This document shows, one piece after another, positions 57,668-64,000 of a stretch of 64,000 bases of DNA. The notes under the pieces are model-generated. The model saw only the letters and a program-made list of their open reading frames with translations, did not search any database and was not told where the DNA came from. Positions within the stretch are counted from its first letter, which is position 1; every line of letters begins with the position of its first letter. Both the position numbers and the translations under genes were made by a program. This stretch comes from Bacteroidota bacterium (GTDB lineage: Bacteria; Bacteroidota; Bacteroidia; Chitinophagales; Saprospiraceae), in contig JAKOVW010000093.1 in the NCBI GenBank assembly GCA_029781865.1, forward strand, positions 130,718-194,717. The letters are read 5' to 3'.

Positions 57668-58706
57668 TCTGCTAATGAATTATAAGCTCTTTGTTTTATC
57701 GTAGAATTGTAATGGTGGTTTTAAGAAAAGGATTCTGTGTAATTGCTTTACCTCCCATTCCTCAGCCTGCATTTTCTGGTTCTTTCAATTCGACGTAATT
57801 TGGGATATCGATCCGTAAATAACGGAATCGTTCAGTGAATTCTGTAAGGCAAACATCTTTCGATCAATCTCCGCTGTATTTACTCCTATCAATCTTTGGT
57901 GCGAGATTGCATAATGTGTCGCATAACCTTTTGACACGAACCTCATATACAACCGCTTCGTTCTTTACTTCATCAAAGACATTTTAAGTCTTTGGTTTCT
58001 TTCAGAAACTTCACTACGTTCACTATTCGTCGGTATCAATCTTTGCCTTCCTGCTTACTTCAGTACAAAAATCACTTCATATCACATTACAGTTTGCTCT
58101 TACTTCCGGTCGTTAGCCGACGCATGACAGATTTTCGATCCCTAGATTTATATTTTTTACTACTAAACAGTTTATTTGACATTCAAGGCGCACACAGGCG
58201 TTTAGAAAAAAGCGGGTTCACTGGTTAATTGAACATTCTACCTTGTATCAAATTTTGTCTGGGGTAACGGTTTAATTCTTCGAAATCCACTTTTTCGCCA
58301 AGCTTCAATTCTTTCGGGACTGTATCCTTTTTCAGCAGAATCGGAAGATTACCAATTTCCTTCTAAGCCCATTTTAAGATCCGGATTTTGTCCATCCGGA
58401 ATCGAAAGCTAATGTCCTGACAATGAATTGTTTGATTTCCGGCAATCTTTTGGAGGGACCAGGGAGAATAGAACAAAAAAATTTAATATATAATTGGCAT
58501 TATTTCATATTAATACGCATATTAAAAAATTAATTCTTTGATTATTAATCAATTACATCAAAATTTGTTGTACAATCCTATGAAAGTTCCGATCTTTGTA
58601 ACCTACTTTAATACAGGACTGATACACATTTCAATATTTTAATATACCGGTGGGTCCCTTGAAAAGATGAAGTTGTTCAAATTGACTTTTCAAATTCTCC
58701 GGTTTA
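57520..58706. other. Decayed region without intact genes
   Basis: Almost 1.2 kb without an intact gene. Both strands are interrupted by stops. Coding-like pieces are a plus-strand fragment at 57512-57667, a minus-strand open stretch at about 57805-57975 (SKGYATHYAISHQRLIG) and a frameshifted minus-strand piece at 58225-58410. No inverted repeats of an insertion sequence, no tRNA and no CRISPR repeats are seen. The composition is AT-rich, especially at 58490-58640. Confidence 0.55.
58225..58410 (-). pseudogene. Frameshifted gene remnant
   Basis: On the minus strand SIPDGQNPDLKMGLEGNW runs into a stop, while the next frame continues KEIGNLPILLKKDTVPKEL to KLGEKVDFEELNRYPRQNLI and ends at TAA (58225-58227). 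Together they look like the C-terminal 60 residues of a protein with one frameshift. The family is not recognised. Confidence 0.35.
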
Positions 58707-58760
58707 ATGGAATGCGTTACTTCTCCGAAAGCTGATCTAAACAGAAAGAAAATACCAGGT

Positions 58761-59795
58761 ATGCAACATAGTACTTTTTACAAGGTGATTATACAGGGCC
58801 GATTTGAATTTGGTACTGAAAAATCCTTTCAAAAGGTTTTGCAACTTTACAACCAACGCTCTGAAACACTTTACAAAAAAGAAATCCTTTTTAAAATTCC
58901 GGAAGACATTTTCAAACCGGAAGAATTGAGTCTTAATATCGGCAGATTCATCGGCAACTCTTCGGAAAAAGTTTGGAAAAACACCATCAGCCTCATCGAA
59001 TACTGCGCACAATTTTCGCTCTCCGGAAGTATTAATGCCTGGATGACCGACAATGGAAAAATTTTACATCATTTTCATCTGGAGCCACTGGCAGAAAAAT
59101 CTTCCGTGATGTTGTACCAGGAAGGCAAAAAAATGGCAGAGCAAATCGGCAAGGAAAAAGAAGCTATTCAACTGCTTACCGAAGCCATAGAGAAATACGA
59201 CCGGCATTCACAGGCGTATGAAAAAAGGGGATACATCAATTTCCATCTCAAGAATTACGATGATGCCATTTACGATTTTAAAAAGAGCATCAGCTTTGAT
59301 CATATGAATGCATCTGCGCACTACGGTCTTGCAAGAGCCCTGATGATTAAAAAAGAGCTGGAAGCAGCCATTCTTTCTCTTGAAGAAGCAACCAAACAAT
59401 CCATAGCGCTTCAGCCACTTTATTGGGCTGCACGAAGAGTAAAAGGAAATTGTCACCTCGAGCTCAATCAATTTGAAAAAGCGGCATTCGAATATAAATT
59501 ATTTACCAGCCGCAACTTTTTGATCTCAGACGCCAATTTCAAACATCTTTCCAAGACCTGGTTCAATTACGGCAAAACGCTTTTTGCTTTAGGTCAGCTC
59601 GATCAGGCACTGGAAGCATTTGACAAAAGCCTCGGCACTCTTGAGACAGAAAAGGAAAACAATCAAGCCGAAATCTTTATGCACCGGGGTATGGCGCGCA
59701 AAGCCGCAGGCAAGGCAGATTATATCCTCGATCTCAAGAAAGCAGCTGAATTGGGGCTTGACTCCGCCAGTCTATTATTAGGTGAAGTTGCCTGA
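58761..59795 (+). CDS. Tetratricopeptide repeat protein
   Basis: From the ATG at 58761 (MQHSTFYKVI) the protein has 344 residues; an ATG at 58707 is also in frame and the choice is uncertain. There is no signal peptide, so it is cytoplasmic. The N-terminal 110 residues are a mixed domain of unknown family. Then come four or more TPR units: AIQLLTEAIEKYDRHSQAYE, YDDAIYDFKKSISFDHMNAS, ELEAAILSLEEATKQSIALQ and LDQALEAFDKSLGTLE. The partner is unknown. The PorE-like gene follows after 46 bp on the same strand. Confidence 0.7.
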   Translation: MQHSTFYKVIIQGRFEFGTEKSFQKVLQLYNQRSETLYKKEILFKIPEDIFKPEELSLNIGRFIGNSSEKVWKNTISLIEYCAQFSLSGSINAWMTDNGKILHHFHLEPLAEKSSVMLYQEGKKMAEQIGKEKEAIQLLTEAIEKYDRHSQAYEKRGYINFHLKNYDDAIYDFKKSISFDHMNASAHYGLARALMIKKELEAAILSLEEATKQSIALQPLYWAARRVKGNCHLELNQFEKAAFEYKLFTSRNFLISDANFKHLSKTWFNYGKTLFALGQLDQALEAFDKSLGTLETEKENNQAEIFMHRGMARKAAGKADYILDLKKAAELGLDSASLLLGEVA

Positions 59796-59827
59796 TCCTT
59801 ATATCGTAAGATACCTGATTGTCGTTT

Positions 59828-59833
59828 AAGGAG
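59828..59833 (+). promoter_or_regulatory. Shine-Dalgarno-like site of the PorE-like gene
   Basis: AAGGAG lies eight bases before the ATG at 59842. A strong ribosome-binding site is exceptional in this window and supports the start choice. Confidence 0.5.
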
Positions 59834-59841
59834 AAAATTTC

Positions 59842-61764
59842 ATGCGTCTCGCTTCTCTGATTATTTTTTCATTTTGCATTTCATTCCTGTTTTCACAATC
59901 TGTGATAACTAAAAAGGATGCCCCTAAACAAAGCCTTAAACTTTTTCTGAATGGCGTAGAGCAATACCGTGCCAATCAGTACGCGAAAGCCATATCGCTT
60001 TTTGAAAAATCATTACAGAAAACACCTAACTTCATCGATGCGGAATTGCAATGGGCTTCTGTATGTTTCGAAATGAAAAATTATGAGTGTGCGGAAATCC
60101 ATTTTCAAAAAGTACTTACACTTGACTCCACTTATAATTCTAAAGTTTATTACACCCTGTCTCTTACCCAATATCAATTGGATCACTTTAAACAGGCCAA
60201 AGAAAATTGCACCACTTATCTTCGAAAAGAAAGTGCAAACCAGGATCTGATTGCAAAAGCAAAGCTTCTTTTAAAGTCCACTACTTTCGCAGATTCCGCT
60301 ACGCGCAACCCGGTACCGATTGTACCAACTTTATTAAAGTCGTTCAATTCAGATTATTCTGAATATATGCCTACCATTTCAGCAGACGGCAAAACAGCAG
60401 TGTTTACCAGGAGAACAGTTCGCAATGATGAAGATTTGTTTATTTCGCATTTTATAGATAGCAGCTGGACCGAAGCAATTCCCATCAACGATTTAAATAC
60501 TCCTGCAAACGAAGGTTCTCCGGCATTATCTCCGGACGGCACTTCGCTTATTTTTACTATTTGCGATGGACCTTTTTCTTTTGGTGGTTGTGACTTGTAT
60601 CTCTCTGATTTGAAAGATGGCCATTGGACCCAGCCTTACAACATGGGTGAAAAAATAAATACACCGGCTTATGAATCCAATGCCTGCTTTGCGGAAAATG
60701 GCAATGCCATTTACTTTACCAGCAATCGCAAAGGAACTCTGGGCGGATATGATATCTGGATGAGCAGAAGAAAAAAAGATCATTCCTGGTCGGTTCCCAA
60801 AAATCTCGGACCAACGATCAATACGAGTGGAAACGAACTCAGTCCATTTATTCATCCCAATGGAATGGTATTGTATTTTTCGTCCGACTATTTTCCCGGA
60901 ATGGGCGGAAGAGATTTGTTTTACTCGATTGCCGATGAAAATGGAAATTGGGAACCGCCTGTTAATCTTGGTTATCCCATCAATTCGAAAGGCGATGAAT
61001 CGTCCTTTGTCGTATTCCCGGACGGACAAAAAGCATGGATGGCTAGCGACAAAAAATATCTGAATCAATCGATTCCGAATCAACATCCGAATCTCGATTT
61101 GTATGAAATGATTTTACCTGCTTCCCTTAGCATTCCATCTTCCACGTATATCGAACTAACCGTTTCGGATAAATTGACGGATGCCGGCATTAGTGCAACC
61201 GTTAGCATATTCGATTTAAGTAATAACAAAGTTTTTTATGAAAACACCATCGACTCATCCGGAAAACTGTTGATTGCATTGCCGACGGGAGCAGATTATG
61301 GCATGCATATTTACCACAAAGATTATTTATTTATTTCTGATCAGTTTAGATGTACTGTTCCAAAGAAAATATACAATCCATTTATCATTCACAAAAAAAT
61401 GGAACGCGTATCGGATCAAAACAATGTGCCTGTCTCCTTGAAGAATATTCTTTTTGAATCCGGAACAGCAAATCTGAAAAAAGAAAGCCGGTTTGAATTA
61501 ATGGCTTTGGTTCAGTTTCTCAATGACAATCCGCAACTAAAACTGAAAATCACCGGACATACCGATAATATCGGAACAGAAGCTGACAATCAGATTTTAT
61601 CTGAAAAAAGAGCATCCGCAGTCGTGGATTTTCTTAAACAAAAAGGGATTGCGATGGAACGCCTTATCCATGAAGGAAAGGGCGAGACTATGCCGGTAGA
61701 TGATAACAATACAGAAGAAGGAAGACAGAATAACCGTAGGATAGAATTTTTAATTATCAAATAG
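59842..61764 (+). CDS. PorE-like protein: TPR, beta-propeller, CRD-like and OmpA domains
   Basis: The 640-residue protein has a signal peptide (to about residue 18) and TPR-like helices at 25-130 (LFLNGVEQYRANQYAKAISLFEKSL). A propeller of PD40-type blades is at about 160-420 (GSPALSPDGTSLIF, NACFAENGNAIYFTSN, SPFIHPNGMVLYFSSD). A CRD-like beta domain follows at 430-515, and the OmpA peptidoglycan-binding domain is at about 530-640 (ITGHTDNIGTEADN, EEGRQNNRRIEFLI). This domain order is that of Porphyromonas PorE, which links T9SS to the wall. Several paralogues of this architecture occur in Bacteroidota, so it may be a relative rather than PorE itself. Confidence 0.75.
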   Translation: MRLASLIIFSFCISFLFSQSVITKKDAPKQSLKLFLNGVEQYRANQYAKAISLFEKSLQKTPNFIDAELQWASVCFEMKNYECAEIHFQKVLTLDSTYNSKVYYTLSLTQYQLDHFKQAKENCTTYLRKESANQDLIAKAKLLLKSTTFADSATRNPVPIVPTLLKSFNSDYSEYMPTISADGKTAVFTRRTVRNDEDLFISHFIDSSWTEAIPINDLNTPANEGSPALSPDGTSLIFTICDGPFSFGGCDLYLSDLKDGHWTQPYNMGEKINTPAYESNACFAENGNAIYFTSNRKGTLGGYDIWMSRRKKDHSWSVPKNLGPTINTSGNELSPFIHPNGMVLYFSSDYFPGMGGRDLFYSIADENGNWEPPVNLGYPINSKGDESSFVVFPDGQKAWMASDKKYLNQSIPNQHPNLDLYEMILPASLSIPSSTYIELTVSDKLTDAGISATVSIFDLSNNKVFYENTIDSSGKLLIALPTGADYGMHIYHKDYLFISDQFRCTVPKKIYNPFIIHKKMERVSDQNNVPVSLKNILFESGTANLKKESRFELMALVQFLNDNPQLKLKITGHTDNIGTEADNQILSEKRASAVVDFLKQKGIAMERLIHEGKGETMPVDDNNTEEGRQNNRRIEFLIIK

Positions 61765-61774
61765 ATGGTTGTGG

Positions 61775-61935
61775 GTATTAGGTTGTAGGTGTTTAGGTTG
61801 TAGGTGTTTAGGTGTTAGGCTGAAAAATATTGAATATTGAAAATTGATTATTGAACATTGATTATTGAACATTGATTATTGATTACTGACTGTTGACTGT
61901 TAACTGTTAACTCTTGACTGTTGATTGCTGATTTT
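61775..61935. repeat. Two heptad arrays upstream of rlmD
   Basis: The first (61775-61821) has alternating 7/8-bp words GTTGTAG and GTGTTTAG. The second runs 61831-61935 as fifteen consecutive heptads without a slip: TGAATAT, TGAAAAT, TGATTAT, TGAACAT, and later TGACTGT, TAACTGT, TGATTGC. It ends 14 bases before the rlmD ATG, so the rlmD promoter must lie in or before the arrays. Confidence 0.9.
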
Positions 61936-61949
61936 TTCAAAATAGTCCA

Positions 61950-63350
61950 ATGCGAAAACCAAAAATCGTTGAAATAGAAATTACCGGATTGGCACATAAA
62001 GGTGCTGCAGTAGGGCGCACGGATGAAGGACTGGTTGTGTTTGTTCGCGATGCTGTACCCGGTGATCGCGTCAAAGCTTCATTGGATAAAAAAAGAAAAG
62101 GAACCTGGCATGCAAGGCTGGAAGAAATCATTCGCTATTCCACACACCGGAACAAAGCCATCTGCCAGCATTTTGGGATTTGCGGAGGATGCAGCTGGCA
62201 AAATCTGGATTATGCAGAGCAACTGCAACAAAAAGAAAAAATGGTCAAGGATGCATTGATCCGGATTGGAAAAGTAGCCGATTTTCTGATTGAACCAATT
62301 CTACCGGCTCCGCAAACAGAATTATACAGAAATAAACTCGAGTATACTTTTTCCAACAATCGCTGGTTGACGAAAGATGAAATGGATCAGGTAAAAAATC
62401 CGGAAGATTTACTGGCACTCGGATTTCATCGACCGGGCATTTACTATAAAATAGTAGACATCCAAAAATGTCATCTACAAATTGATTCAACCAATCAGAT
62501 TCGCAATTTTATCAAAAAATTATCGATACAGGAAAAACTTTCATTTTACGATATTAAAAATCAAACCGGTTTCCTGAGAAACCTGATCATCAAAAGCAAT
62601 ACACAAAATGAAATCATGTGTATTCTTGTTCTTTCCGAAAACGACGAGCAAATCATTTCAATGTTTGTGGAGCAATTGCGTGCCAATTTCAAAGAGATCA
62701 TTTCTATTTACAAAGTAATCAATGCAAAGAAGAACGATAGCTACCTCGATTTAACATTTGATAAAGTCTATGGCGAAGATTACCTAACCGAAAATCTGGA
62801 CCATGCCAAATTTCTCATTGGCCCAAAATCTTTTTTTCAAACCAATCCGAAACAAGCAGCAGCACTATACAGGCTGATTGCCGAATATGCCGATTTAAAA
62901 GGTGATGAAGTGATCTATGACTGGTATTGTGGAGTTGGAAGTATTGGAATTTTTCTGGCAAAAAACGCCGGAACGGTGATTGGCGTGGAAGAAGTTGCGG
63001 AAGCCATAGAAGATGCAAAGTTGAATGCAAAAGCAAATGCACTAGACAATTGTCATTTTTATGTTACGGATGCAAAAGACATCGATATTGAAAACATTAT
63101 TGAAAAACACGGAGCTCCTGATTTGATTGTAGTAGATCCGCCCAGGGCCGGAATGCATCCGAATGTAATTGAGCAAATCATTCAAATGCATCCACCTAAA
63201 TTAATTTATGTCAGTTGCAATCCTGCAACACAGGCCAGAGACATTCAATTATTGAGCACGCATTACAAAGTGGAAAAAATAAAACCGTTGGATATGTTCC
63301 CGCATACAAATCATGTGGAATCAGTAGCCTTGTTGTCCTACCTGAAATAG
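61950..63350 (+). CDS. rlmD: 23S rRNA (uracil-C5)-methyltransferase, RlmD-type
   Basis: The 466-residue protein methylates a uracil in 23S rRNA (U1939 in Escherichia coli for RlmD). An N-terminal TRAM domain (5-60) is followed by iron-sulfur cysteines C72, C78, C81 and C174. The SAM-binding region reads IYDWYCGVGSIGIFLAK, DPPRAGMHP follows, and the catalytic cysteine is C423 in YVSCNPATQARD. All parts are present. RlmCD-like dual specificity cannot be excluded. It begins 14 bases after a heptad array. Confidence 0.93.
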   Translation: MRKPKIVEIEITGLAHKGAAVGRTDEGLVVFVRDAVPGDRVKASLDKKRKGTWHARLEEIIRYSTHRNKAICQHFGICGGCSWQNLDYAEQLQQKEKMVKDALIRIGKVADFLIEPILPAPQTELYRNKLEYTFSNNRWLTKDEMDQVKNPEDLLALGFHRPGIYYKIVDIQKCHLQIDSTNQIRNFIKKLSIQEKLSFYDIKNQTGFLRNLIIKSNTQNEIMCILVLSENDEQIISMFVEQLRANFKEIISIYKVINAKKNDSYLDLTFDKVYGEDYLTENLDHAKFLIGPKSFFQTNPKQAAALYRLIAEYADLKGDEVIYDWYCGVGSIGIFLAKNAGTVIGVEEVAEAIEDAKLNAKANALDNCHFYVTDAKDIDIENIIEKHGAPDLIVVDPPRAGMHPNVIEQIIQMHPPKLIYVSCNPATQARDIQLLSTHYKVEKIKPLDMFPHTNHVESVALLSYLK

Positions 63351-63423
63351 CATCCAGTTTTAATCATTCCATAATTACTTAATCATAAAATTACTTTCTT
63401 TGGTATTCATTTAACTTATATCC

Positions 63424-63475
63424 TTCACTCATAACTCATAACTTATAACTCATAACTTCTTACCCCAAACTACAT
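63424..63475. repeat. ACTCATA heptad array
   Basis: ACTCATA, ACTTATA, ACTCATA and ACTTCTT words form about six units of 7 bp in the rlmD-63514 gap. It is the same family as the ACTCATA array upstream of ruvA. Confidence 0.75.
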
Positions 63476-63500
63476 CCTTTACTCTATAACTATTCCTTAT

Positions 63501-63508
63501 TATCTTTG
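63501..63508 (+). promoter_or_regulatory. Candidate -7 box of the 63514 gene
   Basis: TATCTTTG is a perfect TAnnTTTG box, five bases before the ATG at 63514, so the message would be leaderless or nearly so. Confidence 0.5.
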
Positions 63509-63513
63509 CGCCG

Positions 63514-63897
63514 ATGGAAGTGCCATTTGAAAAATATCTGCAACTGGAAGATGATTTACGCCGATACCGGAAAGCATTAAATCAGGCTCTGGATGTCATG
63601 CTGGATCAGGAGATCAGCAATTACCCGATTTTTTTATTACACCAGCAGGAACTGGCCATGGGTGTGAATGTTATTGAAGCCGGAGAACAAACCGGACTAT
63701 GGTCTGTCAATGCTTCCAGCCTGGAAGAATTTGCTCTGAAAGGGTTAATCGAACCGGAAAAAATTGCCGATTTTCAGAAAGTGTATAAAGAGCATACGGA
63801 TAGTTTTTGTTTATTTGTTTTATCCGAACTTGGTGCCCAATTTATTTTTTATCCACGAGCCGATCACCTCTATACCGAATATGGAACTCTCAATTGA
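63514..63897 (+). CDS. Conserved protein of unknown function
   Basis: The 127-residue soluble protein has a helical N-terminus (FEKYLQLEDDLRRYRKALNQALDVMLDQ) and a mixed C-terminal part with SEFGAQ-like region SELGAQFIFYPR. No signal peptide. I recognise no domain; the pattern is not a known enzyme. It overlaps the next gene by 17 bp, so the two are probably translated together. Given a possible Hpt partner, a signalling role is possible but unproven. Confidence 0.6.
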   Translation: MEVPFEKYLQLEDDLRRYRKALNQALDVMLDQEISNYPIFLLHQQELAMGVNVIEAGEQTGLWSVNASSLEEFALKGLIEPEKIADFQKVYKEHTDSFCLFVLSELGAQFIFYPRADHLYTEYGTLN

Positions 63898-64000
63898 TCT
63901 GAAGTTGATTCGGGAAATCGTTTTTAAAGACGAACAACTATTGAAAGAAATGTTGAGTGAATGGATTGAAGACTCTGAAGGCAAATTAATCGAAATCAAA
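63881..64000 (+). CDS. Start of an Hpt-like gene (partial)
   Basis: An ATG overlapping the end of the previous gene opens a frame that runs to the window end (40 codons). MELSIDLKLIREIVFKDEQL followed by LKEMLSEWIEDSEGKLIEIK matches the opening helix pair of histidine phosphotransfer domains (DL..LRE..xxDEELLxELLxxF). The phosphorylated histidine would be further downstream outside the window. Confidence 0.45.
   Translation, partial: MELSIDLKLIREIVFKDEQLLKEMLSEWIEDSEGKLIEIK

Noticed and set aside
57992-58228. 78-codon plus-strand frame in the decayed region
   Set aside because: No start context, low-complexity Leu/Ser/Phe content and no family; minus-strand remnants overlap it.

Overview
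The window comes from a Bacteroidota genome, most likely the Saprospiria/Chitinophagia side of the phylum, and is AT-rich. The evidence is a type IX secretion system (SprA, PorQ and a PorE-like protein), several proteins with Por (T9SS type A) sorting domains, a eukaryotic-type citrate synthase, few Shine-Dalgarno sequences, and many TAnnTTTG -7 promoter boxes close to start codons. Assignment below phylum is inference.

Layout. 1-3086: end of rplM, then rpsI, rpsB, tsf, a terminator, and pyrH. 3087-4217: a repeat-rich gap with REP-like palindromes and a 359-bp-period duplication. 4218-12283: ruvA and sprA. 12598-19628: an M13 metallopeptidase lipoprotein, a PD-(D/E)XK-like protein and cobalamin-dependent metH. 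19738-26827: three polytopic glycosyltransferase-like membrane proteins, an outer-membrane protein and a DUF3109 protein. 27481-31246: gltA-gcvH-vanZ-like operon, then a fourth polytopic protein. 31514-37804: a TPR protein and two tandem paralogous T9SS cargo proteins with dockerin-like and cohesin-like regions. 37885-46156 (minus strand): ileS, porQ, a MORN-like lipoprotein, a PpiD/SurA-like isomerase and a small lipoprotein. 46261-54140 (minus): a giant M23-SprB-repeat-CTD protein, its coupled lipoprotein and a small T9SS cargo. 54218-57519: lipoprotein, pth, radical SAM/SPASM protein and hicBA. 57520-58706: decayed DNA. 58761-64000: TPR protein, PorE-like OmpA protein, rlmD, a small conserved protein and the start of an Hpt-like gene.

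Genes working together. SprA is the outer-membrane translocon of T9SS, PorQ belongs to the cell-surface attachment machinery, and the PorE-like protein would tie the system to peptidoglycan. The CTD-bearing proteins in the window are expected cargo. The four polytopic proteins, two of them with extra C-terminal beta domains, suggest surface glycan or lipid-linked sugar work.

The most unusual signal is between the genes. Many gaps carry degenerate tandem arrays with a strict 7-bp (sometimes 7/8-bp) period in several sequence families, often as inverted arms around a spacer, plus two 8-12-bp-period families. Together with the REP-like elements they make up most of the longer intergenic sequence.
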